Source: Chrysomallon squamiferum (taxonomy: Eukaryota; Mollusca; Gastropoda; Neomphalida; Peltospiridae). From it: a DNA stretch of 56,707 nt. The notes under the pieces were generated by a model. The model saw nothing but the letters and a program-made list of their open reading frames with translations, ran no database searches and was not told the DNA's origin. The DNA is taken from positions 12,393,568 through 12,450,274 of the forward strand of contig CM022666.1 of NCBI GenBank assembly GCA_012295275.1, read 5' to 3'. The position numbers and the translations under genes were made by a program. Shown here piece after piece: positions 35,945 through 49,874 of this stretch (within the stretch, counting starts at the first letter, position 1; each line of letters begins with the position of its first letter).

Positions 35945-36925
35945 TAATAACGGGTATTACCACCTCTTGAATTGACCACTGCAGTGCACAGAATTGACCA
36001 AAGTGTTGAATTCTGCCTGTGGAATATTGTTCCATTCCTGAATGATCACTTGACGAAGTTCGTTGACGTAGTTCGTTGACGTTAGACGGTGTATTGGGAC
36101 GACGCCTCGTTCGTCTTTCCAGACTGTCCCAGATATGCTCAATGGAGTTAACATCGGGAATTTTAGCTGGCCAGTCATCAATGTTATTTGTCCTAAGAAC
36201 ATTTACACTGTCTCTAGCTGTATGAGAGGTGGCATTATCATGCTGAAAAATCGAGATGTTGCTATGGAACAGAGGAATGACAGCCAGGACGCCATCGCGA
36301 TAACGTTGAGCATTTAAATCGCCATCAATGAGAAGAAGTGGTGAACTATTACCACGGGCAGTGACTGCTCGCACCTTGACAGAACCCCCACCCCCGAAAC
36401 GATCTCGTTCAAGAACACAACAGTCAGCATAACGTTCATTTCTCCCACGGCAGACGCGCACCCTGCCATCATCACGTTGTAAAGAAAATCTGGATTCACC
36501 CGAAAAAAGAACGGTATTCCAGCGTCGCCGTATACAACGAGTGTTTTTCCCAATTAAGACGATTTAGACGATGACGTTACGTTAAAACGTATCCGACGTA
36601 AGCACGTCGTCCATATAAACCGTCCTCTCGTAGACGATTACGGACAGTTTGCCCGCTGATTCGGTTATTACGAAGCCCAGGTGTGTTAGCAGCAGTAGCA
36701 GTGGCAGTTTGGAGTCGATTGCGCAAAGGCCTGTTCTGACACAGCGATCTTCACCATGCGTTGTAACAGGCGGACGTCCACGACGTGACAGGTTGCTGTG
36801 CTTCCTGTCGTTTGAAATCTTACGCGAAGATTTGGTGTCTCTCCACTACAACACAACCAGGCCTTGCAACGTCTTCTGTCGACACACCAGCACCAAGCAT
36901 GCCAATCGCCCGTTCACGTAAATAT
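35945..36925 (-). mobile_element. Tc1-like transposase remnant in C7 intron 5
   Basis: Minus strand. In order: an N-terminal R-A-I-G-M-L, T-P-G-L-R-N-N-R-I-S, W-N-T-V-L-F-S-G-E-S-R-F, E-R-Y-A-D-C-C-V, F-Q-H-D-N-A-T-S-H-T-A, N-S-I-E-H-I-W-D and V-V-N-S-R-G-G-N-T-R-Y. The second Asp and the Glu of the DDE triad are present, but the first Asp is Gly (S-G-E-S), and stops and frameshifts are frequent. It is more complete than the C3 copy at the same site. Confidence 0.85.
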
Positions 36926-36959
36926 TAGGTATTCTTAGCATATTACAATACAAAAAAAG

Positions 36960-37096
36960 TTTTTTTTTTTTTTTTTTTTTTTTGCAAATTGTTTGCCGTC
37001 TTCGTTCACTTGACAACTGAAATTAACTGAAATACAATTAATCCGTTCCAGCCCCTAAAAAAACACCCCATTTCTTTTTATTTATTTATTTTTCTT

Positions 37097-37130
<34 letters not shown>
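36960..37130. repeat. Poly-T tracts
   Basis: Two T runs (36958-36983 and 37098-37129) around the Tigger edge. Confidence 0.85.
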
Positions 37131-37132
<2 letters not shown>

Positions 37133-37625
37133 GTGCTCATAAATAAGAAAAATGTATTTGTAAATGATAAAATAAAAGAGAATAAAATAAACAAATAAAT
37201 TGGTTTTGTAAAGTGTATTTATCTTGGAGATCAGACAAATTAGTTTAATGCCTTGGGCTGAAGATACAGCCTTTTATCGACTTCTGCTTCACTGTGGTAC
37301 GTATCGTAGAAGTCCCACGCTTCTACTGCCTAGCCAAGTGTACTACACGCACACCTCGCTCATGTTTTTCTAGCATTTCAAGCTTTAATTCAATAGACGT
37401 TATCCGCTTATCCGCTTCTTGTTCTCAGCATTGTCCTTTGCACTCACCGTCTTAGGATCCATGGTCAGAAAAAGAAGTTTGCAAAATACTGCACAAAACG
37501 CGAATGTTGTATTGTGCTGTTCATAACTCGGGCTCTTTAGCTTCCAACTCAAACCAAAAAGTAACCGGGCGAATGCTCGTAAGTCGGAAAACTCGTAAGT
37601 TGGTGCACTCCTAAGTGGATTTATA
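36990..37625 (-). mobile_element. Tigger/pogo-like transposon remnant in C7 intron 5
   Basis: Minus-strand ATG at 37460-37462. The frame reads M-D-P-K-T-V-S-A-K-D-N-A-E-N-K-K-R-I, then after a short shift E-L-K-L-E-M-L-E-K-H-E-R-G-V-R-V and H-L-A-R-Q, a stop, and G-T-S-T-I, matching the N-terminal helix-turn-helix of Tigger1-like transposases. The catalytic part is deleted. ACTTACGAGTTTTCCGACTT upstream looks like its terminal region. Confidence 0.7.
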
Positions 37626-37666
37626 TATGTAATTAGGGTTTGTATGTGTATCTGTTCGTATATATA

Positions 37667-37675
<9 letters not shown>

Positions 37676-37731
<56 letters not shown>

Positions 37732-37735
37732 GTAT
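37676..37735 (+). repeat. (CA)n(TA)n microsatellite, C7 intron 5
   Basis: Compound CA and TA run shortly before HYR2. Confidence 0.9.
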
Positions 37736-38334
37736 ATATATATAATTGATCTGTTTGCTTGTGTGTTTGCGTGTCTACACAGAGCAAAGAAATGATAATA
37801 GAAATTGTCAGAGTCTATATTTCTTTGAATTCTGGCAACAGACTTCATTTATTTACTTATTTGCTTTTTCTCATAGAAACCTTTAAACCGACTTTTAAGG
37901 AGTGTATAGACGGAATATTCTACTGAAAATACAAATTTCATGTCTGACGTAGCCACAGTATTATATCACCCAGTGGTGATTGATGAGCTTTTAAATTGCG
38001 GACCCTATAGCCTAGAGATCGTCAAAGGTCTGCCAGCTGGGTATAATTTCACTAAAGGTCTTACTCCGGTAGAATATAAAGCAACCGACCGGTTTGGAAA
38101 TACGAATTTCTGCAAGTTCATTGTCAATGTTACCAGTATGTATTTTATATTTATTTTAAGAACAAATAATTATTACTGTGTGCAGAGGAATGTTTCTAAG
38201 TAATTTCATGAATTACGTATTTAAAAACTTTGTTTTTGTTTTGCTGTAATGTGGTTTTTAAAGAAAAAATATAAAAAACAAAAAACATTTAAATTTTGAT
38301 ATTTTTCTTATACTTAAGAGCATTTCGAATTTAC

Positions 38335-38335
<1 letters not shown>

Positions 38336-38410
<75 letters not shown>

Positions 38411-38411
38411 G
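38336..38411 (+). repeat. (ATT)n tract at the CCP1 acceptor of C7
   Basis: ATT run ending in TTGCAGCAG, which offers tandem acceptors three bases apart. Confidence 0.9.
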
Positions 38412-39163
38412 CAGCAGCGCTATACTGCGACAGCCCTAAGTTTAGTGATAGGTTTGTTATAATACACTGTCGTGATGGTTACAGTGTGGGGTGCTGGTGC
38501 GATCTGACGTGCAAATTCCAGTTCAAACTGAAAGGAGCCGATCATATTCAGTGTCGAAGAATGGAAGTAAAAAGTCGGATACCTCAACGACCAAGAGCAT
38601 TCTGGAGCCGTGGCAAAACACAGATTGAACCCACGTGTGCAGGTAGGTAACAGGCGAGGTTATAGTGATCTTGAAGGAAATTTTACTTAGTGACTTACAA
38701 TATAGAATGATTAATGATGAAAAAACGTTTATACAGAACTTTAAACAATTTTACTTATTAACGTAGAGTATACAATGATTAATTTTTGTTAACCAGCTTT
38801 CATACAGTTCTGAGTTTAATTTTATTTGGTGCAAATCTCGTAATGTTCTAACATATCCGTATGATCATCATTCAGGGTTGTCGAAAATCCGTTTTGAAAA
38901 GTGTCCTGAACGAGCTATTAGAATGAACACGATTAATGGCAGAAAGGTTCGTGTTACATGGCCGGATGTGCAGGCCAGAGCTGACGTGGGAGATATAACT
39001 GTTACTGAACTGGAAGGACCCAAACCAGGATCGTTAATGGGAGTCGGCACAATGTCGATTAAATACATGGCCCACAGTGAACTGAATGAAACTCTGTTCT
39101 GCAACTTCACAGTCGTTATTAATGGTAATATACATATATTTGATTTGATTTTATTGAGTTATT

Positions 39164-39220
<57 letters not shown>

Positions 39221-39731
39221 TATTTATTATTGTTGTTTTTTTCTTTATTATTATTTTTATGTTTCATTTTTCATCATTATTATTTTTTCCTTCTGTCTTA
39301 AGAATAACGAAATGACAAAGTTAAGAATGTTTGTTCGGTACTAATGACATTTAGGGTTGCCTTTAATCTTGCATAAAATATTTGCCAAGTACCCTATGAT
39401 ATCACGACTCCAGTCATAAAAGTGGATCAGCTCAGTTCACGTCGTTTCTATCACTAACAGCATTACTGCTATACTTTATGATGACAAGTCGCCCAAAACA
39501 AATAAATTAATAACCGCTACATGAACACTGTAAGCATCAGAAAATAATTCATGAAATATCGATGGATACTTTTTAAGTGAAGCTGTTTGTGAGTGAGATA
39601 GGCAAAAAGTATATCATTAAATATATATTTTGTGATGCTTAGTTATTACTGGATTGTTTTGGGCGATCTACCGTCATTAATAACAAAGTAAGAAAAACGT
39701 AATGCTATATATCCATCTATCTATCTATCTA

Positions 39732-39875
<144 letters not shown>

Positions 39876-41450
39876 ATTCCTGATTATATAATATGTATAT
39901 TTAATATATATCAGGAATTCGACTGTTATTTATAAATTGCCCAGAAAAGAATCTTACTGCAGAAAATGAAGATAAAAGCTTTTCGGCAGTAGTTACTTGG
40001 CCAGAAATAAAGATTGACACAAACTCAAAAGACATCACACTACGTCAAACAGAGGGACCCCCTTCTGGTTCGGAATTCTCTGGAAATACAACCATCGAGT
40101 ACAAGGCGCATGACTTAAGCGGAAACTCTATTACTTGTAGATTCTTTGTAAATATCCACTGTAAGTATGATAGCTGTGATTTCTTATGTGCTCTCTCTAA
40201 ACATTTCAGGGATAAGGTATAAAATTTGGTTCAGTATAAATAACGATATTAATTATGAAGCAGCATGTTATAGATTAGAAGAGAGTAATTCAGATAATTT
40301 ATCAATTATCATCATCATCACATTATTATCATCATTATTATCATCTCACGATCGTCACTCTCACCATCATCATGACATTATCATTATCAACATCATCATT
40401 TTATTGTTATCATCATGACATCATCATCATCCTCGTCGTCATTATCATCTTCATCATACATCATTAGGATATATGTGGATGAAACCATCAAACCTAGACT
40501 GAATAGACATCATATGTGTTATGCAGACACTGAGAAGGTGTATATATTGTTGCTAAAGGATAAGAGTGCTTCCTAGAGTTTCTACACCACAGCTATACGG
40601 AGTCTTTACCTCTCTGATAACCGTTAATATTTATTACTATAATCATCATCATCAACATCGTCATCATCATCATTACTATTATGATTATTATTATTATTAT
40701 ATTGTTACTATTGAAGCTTTTGTAGGTTATTTATTCATTCACTCATTTATATTTATCTCATACAGTGGTGCAGTGCAGCAAACCTAAATTTGTTACGAAT
40801 AACATGATGATTATTTGTGACATGAAGCACGTCATAGGCTCACACTGTACCATGCGCTGCTTTGAATCGTATCCTATAGTCGGTACCAAGGCGGCAAACT
40901 GTGTTAACAAAGGTTCTAAGACAGATCGTAAACTTGAATGGGTGTTGGAAGGAGAGGAAACTCCTGAATGTCCAGGTACATATATTAAAGACAGATATTT
41001 TTGATCAAACTGTACTGTTAGTGTCGAAAACTGGTTATAATCTAATAGTGAACTTACTATAATATTATGAACAGTGAACTGTTACCGGAATATTTTCCTT
41101 TTATTATTGTTTTTAAACCATGATCCTGAATGGACAAAATAATCTACATCTCTGAGGTCTGCGTCCTAGTTAGCCTTATGGCTTCACCGGTCCTGTATGC
41201 ATGTATGTGAATGCATGTATGTATGTATGTATGTATGTATGTATGTATAGGTATGTATTAATTTATGTATTATGTATATCTATATATATTATTGTATGTA
41301 TATATGTGTGCCTGTGCATATTTTATGTAGGTATGTATATAGTAAATGTATACTTGTGTGCACGTTTGGGTGTATATATATGTATCAAGGAATGAATATT
41401 CTGTTCTCTGACTACATATCTACATTGATAGATAGATTAAATAGACAGAC

Positions 41451-41521
<71 letters not shown>
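41451..41521 (+). repeat. (GATA)n microsatellite, C7 intron 10
   Basis: About 17 GATA units 45 bases before CCP3. Confidence 0.95.
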
Positions 41522-41522
<1 letters not shown>

Positions 41523-41814
41523 TCACATACACACGAACAGACATAATACACACTATATATTTTTCAGTACCTCACTGCGAACCCCTTTTAGCACCACACA
41601 ATGGAGCTCTGATATGTCTCGCTAAGACTGTATGCATGGCTTTCTGCAACCAGCAATATGACATGGAACAAACGGACATAGGTGCGTTAGGTATGGTAAA
41701 ATGTCCATATCTAATGTTTAGTTGGACTCCTGAAGGCGCCGGTGACTGTAGCCGTGAGTTGACACTTATATTAACAAGAGAAATAATATAAATATGTTCT
41801 GTGTACTTTCAAAC

Positions 41815-42075
41815 TGCTACCAAAACTATTATTACTATTACCACTACTACTGCAATTGCTACTTCTGTTATTACTATTACTACTACTATCACTACAACTA
41901 CTAGTACAGCTTTTAATGCTACTTCTTCAACTAATGCTATCACTAATTCAATACTGCTAGTACTAGTATACAGCTTCGGCTGCTACTTAGTAATTTCTGC
42001 TGCTACTTACTAGTTTCTACTATTGCTATTTATTCATTTCTACTGCAACTGGTACCATTACTACTACTACTATGA
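41815..42075 (+). repeat. Imperfect (ACT)n tract, C7 intron 11
   Basis: ACT, GCT and ATT triplets fill the intron, as in all other copies. Confidence 0.75.
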
Positions 42076-42376
42076 TCTATTCTCCACAGAGGTGAGGGAT
42101 AAACCAGAGAGCGGGCCTGGATTTTTTCGAGGGTCGTGTCACGATCCTTTAGAGGCAAAAAAGCTGAAGTTAAGAGGAGTGGCTGAGTTTTGCAAGTCAC
42201 TCGTGTGGGCATCTGACTGTCCTTGGACTGCAGAAGATATAGAAATGAGCTGTGGCATGGACCCATAAATTCTAAGTTCAGCTAGGACAACAAAAAAGAT
42301 AGAAACAAAAATAAAAAAGCAAATAGACAATGACTGGTAGTTCGAGTTCGCTGCCTTCCGTCTATGATCATTTTAC

Positions 42377-42413
<37 letters not shown>

Positions 42414-42535
42414 TAAAAAAAAAATAAATAAAACAGACATGAATAAAGTGGATAAAAAACATAACTTGTGGTTTGCTTGATATTTGCATACGATAAGAAG
42501 TGTAAGAAGAAATGTACAGTAGCAGTCATGGGTGT

Positions 42536-42637
42536 TGAAAGCAGAAGGGTTCAGTGGGAACAACTTCCATCTCGACTTGAAATTCTTTAATCAAAATATG
42601 AACCGCTAAATCTACAAGTCTTTTTCTTGTTTTCTTT
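42536..42637 (-). pseudogene. Conserved short coding-like block, copy 2
   Basis: Reads K-R-L-V-D-L-A-V-H-I-L-I-K-E-F and ends F-C-F-Q-H-P then TGA, as at 13400-13504. Confidence 0.3.
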
Positions 42638-42800
42638 TCTTTTTTGCAGTGTCAAAAGTTTTGTATGAAAGCAGAATACAAAATAATTTGTTTTTCTTAA
42701 AATAAAAAATATAAATTGCTCTCTCTTCTGTAAAACGTATATAAAATGCTAAATGCTAAAGTTTTGTATGAAAGCAGAATACAAGGTTTAGATGAAAATA

Positions 42801-42918
<118 letters not shown>

Positions 42919-43657
42919 GACAGTTGCGTGGTTGTTGTTTTGTTACTGTCATTTTATTTTTGATGATGTTATTGTGTTCGATCTATTAAATCCATTACTG
43001 ATGAAGATTTTAACTAGAATATCGTTACAGAAAAATCAGGGCTTTACACTCCATTCATATGAACGATAATTCAGTATTGACGAGTCCGATATACACGAGC
43101 CTGTCTGTACAGAAATTTGAATTAAAACTAATTAAAACTTATTTACTTGTTAATTATAATTCTGGCACACATTCTTAGATGCTGACTGGTTGTAGCATTT
43201 TATTTCATAAGTTTGACTGATTACAGTTTTATATTAGGTTATCTAAATTAAAACCGGTATACGTCTCAACAAATTAGATATTAAATAAGAAAGAAAACAG
43301 AAAGGAAACTCAATATAACACAATTTGGCAATGTTATCAGTACATATATAATAAGTTTCAACAGATGTTAACAAAAAAGAAATGAAATAAAAAATAATCA
43401 TTTACACTATACGACCAAATGTTTATTTTTCAAATAATGGAATTATTCAGTTTATAAATTTTACAACTTCTTGACAACTAACATGTGTGAGTCTATGCAT
43501 GTAAAAACATTTGTGTGTGTCTGTGTCTATGTATTTGCATGTGTTTGTGTGCGTGTGTGTGTGCATGTGTGTATGTCTGCATGTGTGAGTGTCTCTATAT
43601 GTGTGTATGAAAATGAAACTATTATTATTATTATTATTATTATTATTTATTTTATTT

Positions 43658-43696
<39 letters not shown>

Positions 43697-43853
43697 TTTT
43701 TGTTGCTGTTGTTGTTGTTGTGATTATTTTGTTTCAAACCATTGCTTTGGCCGCAGGAAGCAAAGACGTCATCGCATTGTTTAATAAACATCAACCAAAA
43801 AACGTCAACATAAGTAGACGGTTTATTTTTTTAAAGTTCAGTGTGCTTAAGCA

Positions 43854-43960
43854 ATGGCTGAAATGAATATCGACTCCGAAATGGTGGGATATGATGTAAG
43901 TGCTTCTGCACTGGAAAACTATGATTTGGATGGTGCGAAGTCAAGAAAACGCCAAAAATT
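43854..43960 (+). pseudogene. MAEMN-gene first-exon relic, copy 3
   Basis: Plus strand, opposite to the other three copies because it lies in the inverted arm. The frame reads M-A-E-M-N-I-D-S-E-M-V-G-Y-D-V-S-A-S-A, L-E-N-Y-D-L-D-G-A-K. A GATGTAAGT inside could serve as a donor. No second exon was found downstream. Confidence 0.5.
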
Positions 43961-44394
43961 CTTGGTTCGTATTTATAGTTTTATACAGCATTCAGAATTT
44001 AAATCATTTTATTGGAATCTGTTTATCAATGTGTTTATACTGATACACGCAAAATGAACTATTTTAGTTTGTTAGTTGGAACATAGAATTTGTTTTAAAT
44101 TTGACTAAAGGGCTGGGTGCGAACAGAACGACTAATTTTCTTTCCCACGAAAACTGCGTTTTGAACACACTATCACGTTCCGACCGCTAATTGGTTGATG
44201 CCAATCCAATCAGTTTGGTTTCTGCAGCTTTCGAGAGAGAGAGGGAAACAAAAAATATCATGCAAACTGTGTATTTAGTTTGAAATTGAACAACAATTAA
44301 TTATTATAAAAAACAGACATAATGTTTTACCGTAGTCTAAATTATAAAACTTTTAATTTCGAATTTTGTTAAATATTATGTAATAATATAATGT

Positions 44395-44475
44395 AATACA
44401 ATACAATATAATATAATATAATATAATATAATATAATATAATATAATATAATATGATATGATATGATATGATACT
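44395..44475. repeat. (ATAAT)n pentanucleotide repeat
   Basis: About 16 units; the inverse run is at 51680-51752 and a short one at 11750-11785. Confidence 0.9.
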
Positions 44476-44652
44476 ATATGATATTAACTGAGTATACAAA
44501 TTGATCTAATTACGTTCTCAGAGTAAAAGCTGAAATAGAACGAATGCAACAGGTCAATTATTTGTTATTTAATTGCTTAAAATGTGTAACAGACGTTGTG
44601 TGATGAGGACTTCAGACAGATTTTACTGGTGAGTTTTTGTTCCCTCAAATGT

Positions 44653-45082
44653 TACAGGTGATGAAGGTTGGTATGTAAATGTTGAAACATTCTGATTGTA
44701 AACGCTACAGGTGATGAAGGCTGATATGTAAATGTTGAAACATTCTGATTGTAAATGTTACAGGTGATGAAGGCTGATATGTAAATGTTGAAACATTCTG
44801 ATTGTAAATGCTACAGGTGATGAAGGTTGATATGTAAATGTTGAAACATTCTGATTGTAAACGCTACAGGTGATGAAGGCTGATATGTAAATGTTGAAAC
44901 ATTCTGATTGTAAATGCTACAGGTGATGAAGGCTGATATGTAAATGTTGAAACATTCTGATTGTAAATGCTACAGGTGATGAAGGCTGATATGTAAATGT
45001 TGAAACATTCTGATTGTAAATGCTACAGGTGATGAAGACTGATATGTAAATGTTGAAACATTGTCACTGAGTGTGTAAACGT
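44653..45082 (+). repeat. 53-bp minisatellite, 8 units
   Basis: Units start at 44653, 44706, 44759, 44812, 44865, 44918, 44971 and 45024 with the phrase TACAGGTGATGAAG. They differ by one or two bases; the last is 6 bases longer. It lies where C8 has lost its first four exons. Confidence 0.95.
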
Positions 45083-45129
45083 TACAGATGTTTATATTTT
45101 TCAATACAATTCTGAATTTAAAAAGGTGC

Positions 45130-45174
45130 ATCTCTGTATATATATACATACATATATATAAATACATATATGTA

Positions 45175-45241
<67 letters not shown>

Positions 45242-45272
45242 GTGTGTATGTGTGTGTGTGTGTGTATATGTA
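45130..45272 (+). repeat. (TA)n/(ACAT)n/(GT)n microsatellite cluster
   Basis: Low-complexity remainder of intron 4 just upstream of C8 HYR1. Confidence 0.9.
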
Positions 45273-46469
45273 TACGTTTGCATAACGTAGCATTAGAATA
45301 TTTATTCTGGACATCGTTATTTTAGCTTCTTTGCCGGAGTTTCCAGACATCAGCTTTGTTAACTGTCCTGTTGGTGGTGCCTACGCCTGTCCTATCCGAG
45401 GCACAAAGGTAGGCATTGTTAAATGGGATCCGCTGAAGGTGGTGTCCAGCAAACACGATAATGTGAAAATAAAACAGATTATGGGCTTGCCTCCCTGGAG
45501 ATTATTTCCTTTAGGTTTTACAAGGATTGGATTCTTGGCTGAACATCCGTCTGGCTCTAGAGCTTACTGCAACTTTCGAGCCTGAGTGACAAGCACAACT
45601 ACATAAATATAGAGGTATACATATATTTTTTCATGTATATACGTATAAGTGTGTGTGAGAATGTGTTTGTGACTGTGTCTGAAACATCTTTAGTATTGAT
45701 GTATGAGAAACAGATGTGCTGTATGTATCCATGTCTGTATATTTTTGTGATGCATATGTGTAATATATGTTTGTGCATATGCATGTGTATATATCATTTA
45801 TGTACGTGTGTCCGTGTGCTTGTGATATCTGTATATATGCTTGTGTGTAGATATGTCTTGTGTATGCCTCTGTGTGTATGTGTGTTTGCATGTGTGTGTG
45901 TGTGTTTTCTATACAGATCAAACAAATGATAATGGAAACCATCAGAGTCTACATTTGTTTGAATTTGTATCAGATTTCATTTATTTACTTATTTGCTTTT
46001 TCGCGTAGGAACCTTTAAACCGTCTTTTAAGGAGTGTAGAGACGGAACATTCTATGCGAATACAAACTTCATGTCTGACGTAGCCACAGTATTATATGAC
46101 CTAGTGGTGACTGATGAGCTTTTAAACTGCGGACCTTAGAGCCTAGAGATCGTGAAAGGTCTGCTACCAGGGTATAATTTTATTAAGGTCTTACTCCGGA
46201 AGAATGTAAAGCAACCGACCGGTTTGGAAATACGAATTTCTACAAGTTCATTGTCAATGTTACCAGTATGCATTCTATATTTATTTTAAGAAAAAAATAA
46301 TTATTACTGTGTGCAGAGGAATGTTTCTAAGTAATTTCATGTATAACGTATTTAAAATCTTTTTTTATGTTTCACTGGTAATGTGTTTTTTAAAGAAGAA
46401 GAATAAAAAACAACCCAGAAAACAGTTAATTTTTTATATTGTATCTTTTGCTTCAGTGAATTTCGAGTT

Positions 46470-46569
<100 letters not shown>

Positions 46570-47218
46570 TCAGCACTATACTGCAACAGACCAAAGTTTA
46601 ATGATAGGTTTGTTATAATACGTTGTCGTGATGGTTACACTGTGGGGTGCTGGTGCGACCTCACATGCAAATTCCATTTCAAACTGAAAGGAGCCGATCA
46701 TATTCAGTGTCGAAGTATGGAAGTCAAAAGTCGGGACCCACCTGTGCAGATAGGGATGAAAAAAGTTTACAGTGAATTTTAAGACAATTTTACTTATTGA
46801 CGTAGAGTATGCAATGATTAATTTTTGTAAACTAAATTTCCTACAGTTCTGAATTTAATGTCTTTGGGTGTAAATCTTGTATTGTTTTAATATATCCGTA
46901 TCATCATCATTCAGGATTGTCGAAGGTCCGTTTTGAAAAGTGTCCTGAACGAACAATTAGAATGAACACGATTGAGGGCAGAAAAGTTCGTGTTGCATGG
47001 CCGAATGTGGATGCCAGAGCTGACGTGGGAGATATAACTCTTACTCAACTGAAGGACCCAAACCAGGAACGTTAACGGGCTTCGGCACAATGTCGATTAA
47101 ATACATGGCCCACAGTGAGCTGAATGAAACTCTGTTCTGCAACTTCACAATCATTATTAGCGGTAATATACATATATTTTATTTTATTTTTTTATTTTAT
47201 TTTTTTTTTTTTTTTTTT

Positions 47219-47269
<51 letters not shown>

Positions 47270-47615
47270 TTGTTGTTGTTGTTGTTGTTGTTGTTATTGT
47301 TGTTGCCGTTATTATTGTTATTTTTATCTTATTTTTTTTTTTTCGTTCCATCTTAAAAATAACTAAATGACAAAGTTAAGAATGTTGTTTCGGTGCTCAT
47401 GACTTGTCATATTCAAGGTTGCCTTTAAAGTTGTCAAAAAAAAAAAAAAAAAAAAATCACGATCTATATGAATATTTTAAGCTGTTTGTGAGTGAGATAT
47501 GCATGAAGTATATCATTATATATATCTTTGGTGATGCTTAGTTATTACTGGATTGTTTTGGGCGATCAACTGTCACTAAAAACACAGTAAGAAAAATGTA
47601 ATACTGTCCATCCAT

Positions 47616-47657
<42 letters not shown>

Positions 47658-47702
47658 CAGTCGAATTCCTGATAAGTATTAAACACACATTCTTTATACT
47701 AT

Positions 47703-47706
47703 GGAG

Positions 47707-47776
<70 letters not shown>
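47703..47776. repeat. (TA)n microsatellite, C8
   Basis: About 36 TA units before HYR4, with a shorter run at 47619-47652. Confidence 0.95.
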
Positions 47777-47779
<3 letters not shown>

Positions 47780-48292
47780 TATAAAGTATGTATATTTAAT
47801 ATGTATATTTAATATTTATCAGGAATTCGATTGTCATTTATAAGAAGAATCTGACTGCAGAAAATTAAGACAAACGATTTTCGGTAGTAGTTACTTGGCC
47901 AGAAATAAAAATTGACACAAACTCAAAAGACATCACACTAAGTCAAACAGAGGGACCCCCTTCTGGTTCGAAATTTTCTGGAACTACAACCATCGTGTAC
48001 CGGGCGAAAGACTTGAGCGGAAACTCTATTTCTTGTAAATTGTTTGTAACAATCATTACATAATCATGATCATCATCGTCGTCATCATCATTATCATGCA
48101 TTATTATGATATATATCGATGAATCCATGAACCCTAGACTGAATTAAACATATGTGTTATGCTGACACTGAGAAGGTGTATTTATTGTTGCTAAAGTACA
48201 AGAGTACTTCATAGCGTTTCTACTCCACAAATACAATCAATGTTTACCTCTATAATAAACGTTAGTATTTATTACTGTCATCATCATCATCA

Positions 48293-48295
48293 TCG

Positions 48296-48359
<64 letters not shown>
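48293..48359 (+). repeat. (ATT)n microsatellite, C8
   Basis: ATT run before CCP2, homologous to those in C3 and C5. Confidence 0.9.
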
Positions 48360-48361
<2 letters not shown>

Positions 48362-49790
48362 CGTCATTGTTGATGCTTTTGTAGGTTATCTATTCATTCA
48401 CTGATTTATATTTATCTCATACAGTGGTGGAGTGCAGAAAACCTAAATTAGTTACGTCTAACATGATGTTTATTCGTGACCGGAAATACGTCGTAGGCTC
48501 ACACTGTACCATGCGCTGCTTTGAATCGTATCCTATAGTCGGTACCAAGGCGGCAAAGTGTGTTAACAAAGGTTCTAAGACAGATCGTAAACTTGAATGG
48601 GTGTTGAAAGGAGAGGAAACTCCTCAATGTCCAGGTACATATATTAAATATCTATTTCGAATTGTGAATGGCTATTTCTACTTGATCTGTATATATAATT
48701 GTAAAGGGATACTTTCTTATTTATGTATTTATGTATGTATGCAGGTCCAGTGCGGGACTATTTTGTGCCCCAATAATAAATAAATAAATGATAATTGATA
48801 ATTGATAATTGTACTGTTAGTGTCGAAAACAACCTGCTTATAATCTGACAGAGAATTGATTTAAAAGTATTAAGAACTTATTGTTTTAAAACCATGATCC
48901 TTAATGGACAAAATAATGCACATCTCTGAGGTCCGCGTTCTAGTTAGACTTATGGCTTCGCCTGTTCTGTATATATGTGTATGTGCATGTATGTATGTAT
49001 ATGTATATGTATGTATTATGTATGTATGTTTATATTTTGTATGTCTGTATATATCATGAACATATATATATATATAATTTAATTTATTTAATTATATATT
49101 TATATAAATCTATGTAAGGATGCACGTTTGGATGTGTATATTTATTTATATATGTATGTGTGTATGTATGTATGTAAATATAAATACAGACAGACAGACA
49201 CACACACACACACAATATGTATTTCAGGACCTATGTACCAGGACCTTCCACCCACACACAATGGAGCTCTGATATGTCTCGCTAAGAGAGTCTGCATGGC
49301 TTTCTGCAACCACCAATATGACAAGGAACAAACGGACATAGATTCGTTACGTATGGTAAAATGTCCATATCTAAAATATAGTTGGACTCCTGAAAACAGC
49401 GGTGACTGTAGCCGTGAGTTGACACTTATATTATATTAACAAGAGAAATAATATAAATATGTTCTGTGTACTTTCAAACTGCTACCAAAACTATTATTAC
49501 TATTAGCACTACAAGTGCTACTTCTATTATTATCTACTTACTACCACTACCACTGCTAGTACAGTGCTACTTCTTCAACTACTTCTTCTTACTCTATTTT
49601 TACCACTACTACTACTAATACTAGCTCAATCTGCTGTTTATTGATTTATACTACTACTACTATGATCAATTCTCTAGAGTGTTGGGGGATAACGCAGAAA
49701 TTTTGTAAAAGCAAAGAGAAGTGGCCGAGTTCTGCAGGTCAGTCGTGTGGGCATCTCATTGTCCTTGGACTGAATCAGATATCGAAATGA

Positions 49791-49843
49791 CCTCTGACAT
49801 TGACCCGTAAATTCTGAGTTCAGTTAGGAAAATAAAAGAAAAC

Positions 49844-49874
<31 letters not shown>

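Noticed and set aside
36649-36921. 90-residue plus-strand frame, also at 6802-7074
   Set aside because: It is antisense to the Tc1 transposase remnant.
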